DNA of 6,365 nt from Muribaculaceae bacterium. GTDB taxonomy: Bacteria > Bacteroidota > Bacteroidia > Bacteroidales > Muribaculaceae. Each line of letters opens with the position of its first letter. The stretch's first letter is position 1. Location of the stretch: contig CADFRV010000146.1 of assembly GCA_902836725.1 (NCBI GenBank), positions 1 to 6,365 on the forward strand. Direction: 5' to 3'. Under the pieces are notes generated by a model. The model made no database searches. It worked only from the letters and a program-made list of their open reading frames with translations, and was not told where the DNA came from. Shown one piece after another: positions 1 to 6,365 of the stretch. The position numbers and the translations under genes are program-made.

Positions 1-285
1 GGTCTGAATACTCCCGCACTATATAAGACGTTGGAGACTATAATCAACTATACCGACAATGATCTGATGACGCGTTTCAAAACTGATTTTCCGTCAATTT
101 CCGATAACGACTACAAATTGTCTGTCCTACTTTTCTCAGGAATTGGATCACATGCGATATGCATGATACTCGAGATACCCACCCTGGAAGTGTTGCGCAA
201 CAGAAAATCACGTCTAAAAAAGAATTTTGAAAGATCTGAATCCCCGTACAAAAAAGAATACGTGAAAAAAATCAGTATCAAATAG
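1..285 (+). CDS. C-terminal part of a helix-turn-helix transcriptional regulator (5' end outside window)
   Basis: The frame is open from base 1 (GGT CTG AAT...) to a TAA at 283-285, giving 94 residues of the C-terminus of a longer protein. The TTG at 31 is only an internal codon, because reading is open through it to the window edge. The visible part has an acidic/aromatic lead-in (RFKTDFPSISDNDYKL, about residues 25-40), a hydrophobic helix (SVLLFSG), a second helix (SHAICMILEI, about 50-59) and a basic recognition-like helix (LRNRKSRLKKNF, about 65-76). It ends in an SPYKKEYVKK tail. This pattern matches, from memory, the sigma-70 region 4/LuxR-like end of large Bacteroidota regulators that carry TPR repeats and often a transmembrane segment before the DNA-binding end. 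Those upstream domains are not visible here, so the TPR/membrane architecture is inferred. It sits directly upstream of the peptide and envelope genes and is a plausible local regulator of them. The family-level call is fairly secure; the target genes are unknown. Confidence 0.75.
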   Translation, partial: GLNTPALYKTLETIINYTDNDLMTRFKTDFPSISDNDYKLSVLLFSGIGSHAICMILEIPTLEVLRNRKSRLKKNFERSESPYKKEYVKKISIK

Positions 286-377
286 CCAGATCGATCGACC
301 ATAACACATTGATATCCATACCATTGTAACCACGATACGATTTTGAAAAACATATCACGAATAACCATTTGATTTAC

Positions 378-410
378 AAGCGTATACACATATATGTGAT
401 ACGCTTTTTT
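378..410 (+). terminator. Intrinsic terminator after the regulator gene
   Basis: The arms aagcgtat (378-385) and atacgctt (399-406) pair perfectly over 8 bp. The interior contains the self-complementary cacatatatgtg (387-398), which extends the stem after a single bulged A at 386. The right arm runs straight into six T residues (405-410). This is a textbook Rho-independent terminator, 93 nt beyond the regulator stop codon. It separates regulator transcription from the peptide gene that follows. Confidence 0.85.
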
Positions 411-421
411 CATGTCAAAAA

Positions 422-453
422 TTTGTATGTCTCAAAACATCTATAGAAATTTG
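422..453 (+). promoter_or_regulatory. Candidate Bacteroidota-type promoter for the small peptide gene
   Basis: TTTG at 422-425 is followed by 20 nt and then GAAATTTG at 446-453. The Bacteroidota consensus is TTTG, a spacer of about 19-21, then TAnnTTTG, so only one specified base differs (G for T). Transcription would begin near 460, about 25 nt before the ATG at 484. It lies directly downstream of the terminator at 378-410, which is where an independent promoter is needed. Basis: consensus match only. Confidence 0.5.
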
Positions 454-483
454 CTGTCAAACCCCCAGTCAATAAAACAGCAT

Positions 484-636
484 ATGAAACATCTGACTTT
501 ATTCTTAGCCACAATTCTGTTTATAGGGACATCAGTGCCTTCCTATGCAGGTTCATCAAACGAGACACCAGTCACTCCAGATCACACCTACAAGGGAGGT
601 AATAAGCGCGGTGTTCCCTTGCCAATACTAAACTAA
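484..636 (+). CDS. Small secreted peptide precursor, 50 aa, unknown function
   Basis: The reading frame could be opened at 412 or 427, but ATG 484 is preferred. It puts a classical signal peptide at the very N-terminus, has an A-rich upstream sequence typical of Bacteroidota starts, and lies downstream of the candidate promoter, whereas 412 abuts the preceding terminator. The product begins MKH, followed by a hydrophobic core (about residues 4-18) and a c-region PSYA, with likely signal peptidase I cleavage after Ala22 (S-Y-A rule). The mature peptide is about 28 residues, hydrophilic, Pro/Gly/Lys-rich and free of cysteine. It contains the stretch HTYKGGNKRGVPLPILN at the C-terminus. There is no lipobox and no recognised domain. 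The segment resembles, only loosely and from memory, the beginning of short secreted Bacteroides proteins of the DUF3244 kind, but the frame stops well short of such a domain. It could be a signalling or antimicrobial peptide, or a truncated relic. A coding gene is likely; its role is not known. Confidence 0.6.
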   Translation: MKHLTLFLATILFIGTSVPSYAGSSNETPVTPDHTYKGGNKRGVPLPILN

Positions 637-731
637 TACAAATTTTTCGCGAAATTACAATGTAGACGTTCTGTAAACACAAGTAATCTTGCACATTAAT
701 CTCTTACATTTATAATAAATTTCATGAATAT

Positions 732-763
732 ATTGCATAATACAAATTATATCCTCATATTTG
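732..763 (+). promoter_or_regulatory. Weaker candidate promoter for the outer-membrane protein operon
   Basis: ATTG at 732-735, a 20-nt spacer, then CATATTTG at 756-763 matches the Bacteroidota TTTG/TAnnTTTG consensus except for the first base of each element. The implied start point, near 770, falls inside the left arm of the inverted repeat at 763-799. The leader to ATG 850 would then be roughly 80 nt. It is the best match in the gap, but AT-rich DNA gives such matches by chance. Confidence 0.35.
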
Positions 764-799
764 CATCAGATAGTTTTTACCCGTAAAACTATCTGATGC
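763..799 (+). repeat. Perfect 15-bp inverted repeat (stem-loop), terminator or operator
   Basis: gcatcagatagtttt (763-777) and aaaactatctgatgc (785-799) are exact reverse complements separated by the 7-nt loop tacccgt. In RNA this is a very stable hairpin. No T run follows the right arm (next bases gataatgctac), so it is not a canonical intrinsic terminator on the + strand. It may still end the small peptide transcript, whose stop codon is 126 nt upstream. Alternatively it may act as a dyad operator or 5'-leader hairpin for the outer-membrane operon, since it overlaps the candidate promoter's start point. The structure is certain; the function is inferred. Confidence 0.8.
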
Positions 800-849
800 G
801 ATAATGCTACAATTTATTACCTATTCAATCATTAATTACTCCCTTGATC

Positions 850-2967
850 ATGAATTTACCTCAGACTGTAATATCTGTATTTATTATGGCGACAGCCATA
901 ATTGCGCCAATCAAAAGCCAAGGACAGACCGATGATACCGATGCCATAGCGGGAAAAGAGTTCAAGGAGGTGGTGGTGGAGGCACAGATGTCAATGCCGA
1001 TAGAGGACGGACAGGCATACATTCCCAAAGCTCGACTGAAGAAAGCATCGATGAACACATTTCAGCTTCTGGCCGCCATGCATATACCTACGCTTAAGGT
1101 GAATGTGATGAACAGCTCGGTAAGCACCAACACCGACCAGAAAATAGAATATTTTCTGAACGGCATGGAGGCTTCCCAGACGGAGATTGCCAACCTCAGG
1201 CCGAAAGACATATTGCGCATAGAACTGCTGCACAATCCTGTAAACCCGATATATCACGGGAAAGAATATGTGCTGAATATAGTGGCAAAAGAATATGAGT
1301 ATGGCGGATATACCACTCTGAGCGGCACACAGAAAGTGATCGTAAATGAAGGAGAGTACTCCCTTTACAGCAAGTTTGTAAAGGGACGCTCCACATGGCA
1401 GTTCACCGGGGGTGGCGGCTACGACAATACCGCCGGCAACATATCAGACTCGCATACCGTTTACAGGATGAAAGATGCCGATGGGAACGACTGGATCCTC
1501 GACCGGCACAGATATTCAAAAATGACCGGGCGGAGATATGGAAACTACAACGGTGGTGTGCAGTGGCGATATAGCAATTCCAACAATTTCAACGCACAGA
1601 TAACGGCAGGCGTGAACGGTAACCGGCAGCCCCGCCTCGACTGGGAAGGCACACAAGCGGATCTGACAAAGGGGGTGGGCAGCAACGGCACCATATCCAT
1701 TGACGCCAGTTCCTCGAATGTAAGGCCATCTCTTGGATTCAACATGAATTATATGGCTTCCGAGAAGCTGTATTTCAGTCTGGCAGGCAATGCTTCGGGA
1801 AGCATCTTCGACAAAAACGACCTGAGAGCAGAGTTGTCTGAAAACAGTGAAACGCACTATGACAACATAGTACGTGAGAAATCTGTGCATCCCGGGGGCA
1901 CATTCAGCGCGTATTATGTATTCCCGAACCACACCCAACTGTCGGTACATCTGGGAGATGAGGCATCAATATTCAACACCCGATACAGGGGTACAGCGAA
2001 CACTCGCCAACATTTTTCAACCAACACCACATCGGTGAGAGCGATGTATGCATTTAAGTTGCTGAAAGAATGGAGCCTTTCACTGGATATGGCATATATC
2101 CACTCCCTTACCACACAAAGCGGCGCGGCAGACATAAACGAAAACATGTGGAACGGTAAATTTTCCCTCTCGGGAAGCGTGGCCCAGAAACATTCCTTCT
2201 CTCTTACAGGCACATACCAACCGATGTCGCCCGGGCCGAACATGTATACTTCCGTACTTACCCAGAGCTCTTCATTCAACGGGACAATCGGCAATCCCGA
2301 TATAAAATGGCAGAAATATTACATGCTGAATTTCAACTATTTCTGGTTTGCATCAAATCGGTTGACCATGGCATTCTGCGCCAAATACAGCGGGATGATA
2401 GACGCTACTGTCAACGGTTACATTCCCTATAACGACGTCATGTACCGTTTTCCGGTGACAAGCGGCAACAATGACGAACTATACATGTATCTTACAGGAA
2501 ACTATAACTTCACAAGCAGCCTGTCGGCAAGCATCTCGGTCACGGCACGGAGGTTTCATCAGACAGGAATTTTCGAGCAGGACCGCTGGATTGTAACTCC
2601 AAATGCCAGTATAAATTATACTCCCAACAACCATATAATGATGATGGCACTGTTCGGAGGACCCGACGGAAGAGCGAGCTTCCCCAACGGCAGCTATGAG
2701 AAGCGCCCTCAATGCACCCTGTGGCTCCGCGCGTCATACACCGGCAAAAACTGGGGAGTAAGCATTGATTCCACCCCACTAAACAAATATTTCAAAACTG
2801 TAAATGAGACAAGGCATCCCTATGCCGATATCAATTCCAAATATTATGACGCATCATTAGGCAGATATGTGGCATTGACTTTCAATTACAGTTTCGAGTA
2901 TGGGAAAAAGGTAGACCGTTCGCAATCGATAAGCATCTCAGGCAACAACGGCACTACCATCAGGTAG
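850..2967 (+). CDS. Outer-membrane beta-barrel protein, TonB-receptor-like (plug plus barrel, no N-terminal CPD domain)
   Basis: ATG 850 (705 aa) is chosen over an in-frame TTG at 844 because it is a normal start and begins a signal peptide. That peptide has a hydrophobic core at about residues 7-21 and probable cleavage near SQG/QTDD at 23-28; the n-region has no positive charge. After an acidic linker comes the family's plug-like segment (about 37-150), opened by FKEVVVEAQ and including the block EYFLNGMEASQTEIANLRPKD and then RIELLHNP. The rest is a beta-barrel of alternating aromatic/hydrophobic strands, with the GNPDIK signature of the outer-membrane beta-barrel family (PF14905 type) at about 481-486. 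The C-terminus NYSFEYGKKVDRS is a typical family ending, so the gene is complete. No carboxypeptidase-regulatory domain precedes the plug and no SusD gene follows, which argues against glycan uptake. It leads a probable operon with a second barrel protein and a peptide exporter, so a role in peptide passage across the outer membrane is inferred. Substrate unknown. Confidence 0.85.
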   Translation: MNLPQTVISVFIMATAIIAPIKSQGQTDDTDAIAGKEFKEVVVEAQMSMPIEDGQAYIPKARLKKASMNTFQLLAAMHIPTLKVNVMNSSVSTNTDQKIEYFLNGMEASQTEIANLRPKDILRIELLHNPVNPIYHGKEYVLNIVAKEYEYGGYTTLSGTQKVIVNEGEYSLYSKFVKGRSTWQFTGGGGYDNTAGNISDSHTVYRMKDADGNDWILDRHRYSKMTGRRYGNYNGGVQWRYSNSNNFNAQITAGVNGNRQPRLDWEGTQADLTKGVGSNGTISIDASSSNVRPSLGFNMNYMASEKLYFSLAGNASGSIFDKNDLRAELSENSETHYDNIVREKSVHPGGTFSAYYVFPNHTQLSVHLGDEASIFNTRYRGTANTRQHFSTNTTSVRAMYAFKLLKEWSLSLDMAYIHSLTTQSGAADINENMWNGKFSLSGSVAQKHSFSLTGTYQPMSPGPNMYTSVLTQSSSFNGTIGNPDIKWQKYYMLNFNYFWFASNRLTMAFCAKYSGMIDATVNGYIPYNDVMYRFPVTSGNNDELYMYLTGNYNFTSSLSASISVTARRFHQTGIFEQDRWIVTPNASINYTPNNHIMMMALFGGPDGRASFPNGSYEKRPQCTLWLRASYTGKNWGVSIDSTPLNKYFKTVNETRHPYADINSKYYDASLGRYVALTFNYSFEYGKKVDRSQSISISGNNGTTIR

Positions 2968-3041
2968 ACCACACTTCGAGATATCTGAGCAAACTCCCCC
3001 TGTCCTACATTTTTATGCCACATATACAACGATATTATCCG

Positions 3042-5471
3042 ATGAAATCAGATTTGCGCAACAGACGGAAAGAGAAAACATATGCCGGATTTCCTGACGG
3101 CAGGTTCCTCTTAGCGGGGATATATCGAGTATTGGCAGTAATTATATTTACTGCCATATCGGTAATGGCACTTACGGCGAAGAACATATCGGGATCGGTA
3201 TGCGATGAAAAAGGGAATGCCATTGCCGGCGCTACTATCGAGCTGAGGAAAGTTGAGGGAGACTCTACGGTTATCATACGGGCTACGGTGGCAGACGAAA
3301 ACGGAAGGTTCGATATTTCCGGAGCAGAATATGATGAAACGGAGGGCAATACCATTCTCACAGTCCACAGTATGGGATATCATTCCGGAGAACTCAAACC
3401 ACGGGCATCAGAGGGGGAACTTACCATCAGTTTACAGACAGACCATACCGCACTTCCTGAAATTGAAGTAGTGCAAAAAAGGATAGAGTTCAATCCGGGT
3501 GGATATACCGTAAATCTGGCCGGGAACAAGCTTGCCATGGGAAAGAGTGCGCCCGAACTTCTCGGGTATCTGCCCGGGATATCATATGACCGGATACGCG
3601 GGCTTGAAGTGCTGTGCCGGAAGCCGGAAGCCATATATATCGACGGCATAAAAACCGCATCGTGGGATGAAATCGCCAAAATCCCCGCCACTGAAATTAG
3701 CAGCGTGGAGATCAAATATATGGGCGGGGTAGGCGAAAGCGGCACAAGTACCGGATCAATAGTCTATATTACCCTGAAGCAGCTGTGGGACGGATCATAC
3801 AGCGGATACCTCTACGGATTTGCCAAGGGATATTATGACATTGGGTTCCATTCGGCAAGCATCTCGCCTGATTTCCGCATGAAAAAAGGGAAACTGACCC
3901 TCAGCGATACCGGAGGCTATGGTTATCAGCGATTGAAAAGCGAGGAGATGAACCATTATGTCTATCGGAGAGAAGACCGCGACATACCGGCGGCTTCCAT
4001 CGCCGATGTAAAGGAGGTTTCATATACAGACCATAACAGTGGGCACTTCAACAATGTGTGGAACCGGTTCACACTGAATTATCAGTTGCCCGAAAACGGG
4101 ATGCTGAGCGGTTCCGTTTTTTATACCCATATGGCCAAAGACATTTCAAAACATGTCACTCCTGACAATCCGGCATTTGACACACAGGAACTTCTGACCC
4201 CAGACCATAACAACAATGTGCAGGCCGCACTGAAACTGAGACAGCCTCTGAAAAACGGCGCACAGGTAAACGCTGCACTGGATTATATCATGGATGAGAC
4301 ACTGGTGAACCAGAAAATGACCACTACCCCGCCTGCAGAACAGGATTACCAGACATCGGAAAGAACATTCAAGCATCAGCTCAGAGGAAAAGCCAATATC
4401 AGTCTGCCGATCGGTAGCGGCAGACTGAACAGCGGGGCCGATTTCCAATATACCCGTGTGACAGACAGGTATGAGCTGCATCATCTGGATGCCACACAGC
4501 GCACGGAGATGAATTCCTATTTTCCTGCCGTATTCGCGGAATACAGCGGTGATATCAAGAATGTCAGTTACAGTATCGGCGCACGCGCACAGGGATATAT
4601 CGCCGATGTCTGTTCCGGAGGAGAAACCGCGCACCGTGACCAATGGGGTATCTGCCCGTCAGCAGACCTAATGTATACATTAGACAGAGAGCGCGGCCAT
4701 ATGCTTTCACTGGGGTATTACTACACACTCAATCAACTCCCCTATACGCTGATAATGAGCCGCCCCATGTTTTCAGGTCCCCACTCATACACTACCGGCA
4801 ATCCGGACCTAAAGGCCGCTCGGTCGCATGGCGCCACATTGATGGCACAGCTTTTCAACAGATACTCCATAAGCGCCCGTTTTTCATACTCTACAGACAA
4901 CATAGATTTCAAGCCGACACTCCTAAGCACCGATCCGGGAATGTTTCTTTATACCCCATACAATTGTCCGGAACAATGGGGCATATCAGTATCGGCAGAC
5001 GGAGTTATAAATCCGTTTGAATGGTGGACACTGCGGCCATCGGTGAGTATGAGCAAAGACCGCACGCACACACTGTGGGGCGTGTTCAGCAGCATCGTGG
5101 CATGGAGCCTCTCGCTATCAAGTACAATGAGACTGCCTCATGACATGGGTCTGGCGGTATCATACCTGTACGAGGGTGAAAGCCGATATTCTGAAGTCAC
5201 CCTCAAGCCGGTGAACTATCTCTATGGCTCGTTTTATAAATATCTGTTCAACAGAGCCATGCAAATCACGTTGGATATAACCCTCTACCAGACGAGACGC
5301 AAGGCCATAACCCGTACCCCCGAAGCTGAAAGAATCTATTATCACAAGACCCATAATGAAAACATTGAAATCGGAGTCGCATGGTTTTTCAAGGGTGGAA
5401 AACGCGAACGTATAAAAACGGAAAATGCCATATTCCAGAGGCTCCAACAGATCCCGAATACGAAATTGTAA
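3042..5471 (+). CDS. Outer-membrane beta-barrel protein with carboxypeptidase-regulatory-like and plug domains
   Basis: ATG 3042 (809 aa) is preferred; an in-frame ATG at 3015 would add nine residues and only lengthen an already long, basic n-region. A hydrophobic segment at about 22-46 (RVLAVIIFTAISVMALTA) is the likely signal sequence. Domains in order: a carboxypeptidase-regulatory-like beta-sandwich at about 49-132 (ISGSVCDEKGNAIAGATIEL ... DENGRFDISG); a TonB plug-like domain at about 140-245, with LLGYLPGIS, YIDGIK and SVEIKYMGG; and a beta-barrel from about 250 to the end, with the GNPDLK family motif at 586-591. It therefore belongs to the same broad family as the preceding gene but is clearly diverged and carries the extra N-terminal domain. 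The gap after the upstream gene is 47-74 nt on the same strand with no terminator, consistent with one operon. It has no SusD partner. Function in peptide export or import is inferred from the C39 exporter that follows. The very C-terminus is basic and extends past the last obvious strand (KGGKRERIKTENAIFQRLQQ). Confidence 0.85.
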   Translation: MKSDLRNRRKEKTYAGFPDGRFLLAGIYRVLAVIIFTAISVMALTAKNISGSVCDEKGNAIAGATIELRKVEGDSTVIIRATVADENGRFDISGAEYDETEGNTILTVHSMGYHSGELKPRASEGELTISLQTDHTALPEIEVVQKRIEFNPGGYTVNLAGNKLAMGKSAPELLGYLPGISYDRIRGLEVLCRKPEAIYIDGIKTASWDEIAKIPATEISSVEIKYMGGVGESGTSTGSIVYITLKQLWDGSYSGYLYGFAKGYYDIGFHSASISPDFRMKKGKLTLSDTGGYGYQRLKSEEMNHYVYRREDRDIPAASIADVKEVSYTDHNSGHFNNVWNRFTLNYQLPENGMLSGSVFYTHMAKDISKHVTPDNPAFDTQELLTPDHNNNVQAALKLRQPLKNGAQVNAALDYIMDETLVNQKMTTTPPAEQDYQTSERTFKHQLRGKANISLPIGSGRLNSGADFQYTRVTDRYELHHLDATQRTEMNSYFPAVFAEYSGDIKNVSYSIGARAQGYIADVCSGGETAHRDQWGICPSADLMYTLDRERGHMLSLGYYYTLNQLPYTLIMSRPMFSGPHSYTTGNPDLKAARSHGATLMAQLFNRYSISARFSYSTDNIDFKPTLLSTDPGMFLYTPYNCPEQWGISVSADGVINPFEWWTLRPSVSMSKDRTHTLWGVFSSIVAWSLSLSSTMRLPHDMGLAVSYLYEGESRYSEVTLKPVNYLYGSFYKYLFNRAMQITLDITLYQTRRKAITRTPEAERIYYHKTHNENIEIGVAWFFKGGKRERIKTENAIFQRLQQIPNTKL

Positions 5472-5574
5472 ACCACTTTTCACGACAGCTTTATAATATC
5501 GCAACAGAAACCTCCAAGACAACCGAGGAACCTGGCACAGACTGCAGATAACCATTAATATTCTCAGAAGAAGA

Positions 5575-5657
5575 GACCCCGCGACGCTATGGCATGGTGC
5601 AGAAACACAGGCAGACTGAAATATGTGAGACAGCGCGACGCCATGCAATGCGGGGTC
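5575..5657 (+). other. Possible mRNA stem-loop enclosing the start codon of the exporter gene
   Basis: gaccccgc (5575-5582) is the exact reverse complement of gcggggtc (5650-5657). Inside it, gcatgg (5592-5597) pairs with ccatgc (5641-5646). The ATG at 5589 would sit in the asymmetric internal loop between the two stems, and the remaining loop is 43 nt. If formed, it could hinder ribosome access. Part of the pairing lies in coding sequence including the C39 catalytic motif, so it may be fortuitous. Confidence 0.25.
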
Positions 5658-6365
5658 GCTTCCTTAGCTATGGCGTGCTCGGCGATGGGAGTAAGGTACA
5701 GCCTTGACACTCTGGAAAGGTATTGCCACCCGACAAAAGAGGGGGTATCGATGAAAGGGATCGCTGACGCGGCGCGGGAACTTGGTCTGGAGAGCCGGTC
5801 ATACCGTCTTACCGAGGAGCAACTACAGGAAATTTTCAGCCCTCAGGCGAGGAAGCGCGGAGAAGCTCCGGAAGCGGCCATACTCCACTGGAACCAGAAC
5901 CATTTCGTGGTGCTGTACGGGATGAACCGCCGCGGTACACGTTACAGGATCGCCGATCCGGGAAAAGGGTTGATGAGCCTCAGCCGCGATGAACTGCGCC
6001 AGCACTGGGGAGAGACCTCTCCGGACGGGAAACACCGCGGGATAGCCATGTTTCTGGAAGCTACGGATGAGTTCGGCGTGCGTGTGCCGGCAGACAGCGA
6101 GGCCAGTGAGAAGAAGAAACGTTCATGGAAGTTCCTGTGGGGGTATGTGATGCGCTACAGGAAATCGTTTCTGCGCATAGGGGTATGGCTCGGCATAGGT
6201 AGCGTGCTGCAACTGGCACTCCCGTTTCTTACACAGGCGATAGTGGACGTGGGCATCGCGCGGCGCAGCATAAACATAATATGGCTCATATTGCTCGGGG
6301 AACTGATGATAGTGGCGGGACGCACGCTCACCGACTTTATCAGGCGCAGGCTACTGCTTAATATC
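5589..6365 (+). CDS. Peptidase-containing (C39) ABC exporter, N-terminal part (3' end outside window)
   Basis: The frame opens at ATG 5589, the first ATG after an in-frame TAA at 5556-5558, and stays open to the last base: 259 codons, 3' end missing. Residues 1-155 form a C39 double-glycine peptidase with every catalytic element present: Q15 and C21 in QRDAMQCG, H105 in HWNQNHFVVLYG, and D123 in RIADPGKG. The oxyanion Gln and the Cys/His/Asp triad are intact, so this is a cleaving exporter rather than the degenerate C39-like kind. A charged linker (EKKKRSWK, about 174-181) leads into the membrane domain; two helices are visible (about 196-220 and 228-246). The nucleotide-binding domain lies beyond the window. 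Such proteins, in the inner membrane, remove leaders ending in Gly-Gly from bacteriocins or signalling peptides and export the mature peptide, usually with an HlyD-type adaptor and an outer-membrane channel. The gene follows two outer-membrane barrels after a 117-nt gap with no visible terminator. Its DNA is visibly more GC-rich than the first 850 bases. Confidence 0.92.
   Translation, partial: MAWCRNTGRLKYVRQRDAMQCGVASLAMACSAMGVRYSLDTLERYCHPTKEGVSMKGIADAARELGLESRSYRLTEEQLQEIFSPQARKRGEAPEAAILHWNQNHFVVLYGMNRRGTRYRIADPGKGLMSLSRDELRQHWGETSPDGKHRGIAMFLEATDEFGVRVPADSEASEKKKRSWKFLWGYVMRYRKSFLRIGVWLGIGSVLQLALPFLTQAIVDVGIARRSINIIWLILLGELMIVAGRTLTDFIRRRLLLNI

Noticed and set aside
31..285. Independent short gene starting at TTG 31
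   Set aside because: The frame is open back to base 1 and the sequence looks like the C-terminal end of a larger regulator, so TTG 31 is internal.
111..413. Minus-strand 100-residue frame opposite the regulator end
   Set aside because: It overlaps the regulator coding sequence, its start lies on the terminator, and it has no recognisable domain. Treated as a shadow.
412..483. Extended N-terminus for the small peptide gene (start at 412 or 427, adding 24 or 19 residues)
   Set aside because: It would begin two bases after the terminator's T run, upstream of the likely transcription start, and would bury the signal peptide behind an N-terminal extension. ATG 484 fits better.
724..786. 20-codon frame beginning at ATG 724 in the intergenic gap
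   Set aside because: It runs through the candidate promoter and into the inverted repeat, and shows no coding signature.
804..935. Short frame from ATG 804 overlapping the start of the first barrel gene
   Set aside because: It is out of frame with a well-supported gene for most of its length, Cys-rich and low in family-like features. Probably chance.
4146..4643. 165-residue minus-strand frame (and 4643-5020 on the + strand) inside the second barrel gene
   Set aside because: Both lie wholly within a strongly supported outer-membrane protein gene and have no recognisable domains.
850..5471. SusC/SusD-type glycan uptake locus
   Set aside because: No SusD-like lipoprotein, no glycoside hydrolase, and the barrels belong to the shorter OMP_b-brl_3-like group (705 and 809 aa) rather than SusC (about 1000 aa).
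5472..5588. Terminator, promoter or hidden Gly-Gly precursor gene in the gap before the exporter
   Set aside because: I see no T-tailed hairpin, no TTTG/TAnnTTTG pair and no short frame with a double-glycine leader. It reads as an intra-operon spacer.
5160..5648. 162-residue minus-strand frame spanning the end of the second barrel gene and the gap before the exporter
   Set aside because: Most of it is antisense to a supported coding sequence and its start lies inside the exporter gene. No domain or promoter evidence.
1..6365. CRISPR array, tRNA/rRNA, insertion sequence or attachment site
   Set aside because: No spaced direct repeats, no cloverleaf-type sequence, no transposase or integrase frame and no terminal inverted repeats were seen.

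Overview
The window reads as chromosomal DNA of a Bacteroidales bacterium (Bacteroides/Prevotella/Muribaculaceae type). The grounds are two outer-membrane beta-barrel proteins of the Bacteroidota 'OMP_b-brl_3 / TonB-receptor-like' kind, a carboxypeptidase-regulatory-like N-terminal domain on one of them, promoter-like sequences that fit the Bacteroidota consensus (TTTG - about 20 nt - TAnnTTTG) better than a -35/-10 consensus, and starts without Shine-Dalgarno sequences. This is inference from family content; no species is assigned.

Layout, all on the + strand. (1) 1-285: the 3' end of a gene whose product ends in a helix-turn-helix of the kind found at the C-terminus of large Bacteroidota regulators. 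It is followed at 378-410 by a clear intrinsic terminator. (2) 422-636: an independent small transcription unit with a good Bacteroidota promoter and a 50-residue preprotein (signal peptide plus about 28 mature residues) of unknown function. (3) 637-849: AT-rich intergenic DNA with a weaker promoter candidate and a perfect 15-bp inverted repeat at 763-799. (4) 850-2967 and 3042-5471: two consecutive outer-membrane beta-barrel proteins. The first has only a plug-like domain before the barrel. The second has a carboxypeptidase-regulatory-like domain, a plug-like domain and a barrel. There is no SusD-like partner, so these are not a polysaccharide-uptake pair. (5) 5589-6365: the 5' end of a peptidase-containing ABC exporter with an intact C39 (double-glycine) peptidase and the first membrane helices. 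It runs off the window.

Working model (inference): a regulator, a tiny secreted peptide, two outer-membrane barrels and a leader-cleaving peptide exporter form a peptide secretion or peptide signalling locus. The exporter would cleave and move a peptide across the inner membrane, and the barrels would act at the outer membrane. The visible 50-residue peptide carries a Sec-type signal and no convincing double-glycine leader, so it may not be the exporter's cargo. The true cargo, the adaptor protein and any TolC-like partner would lie outside the window.
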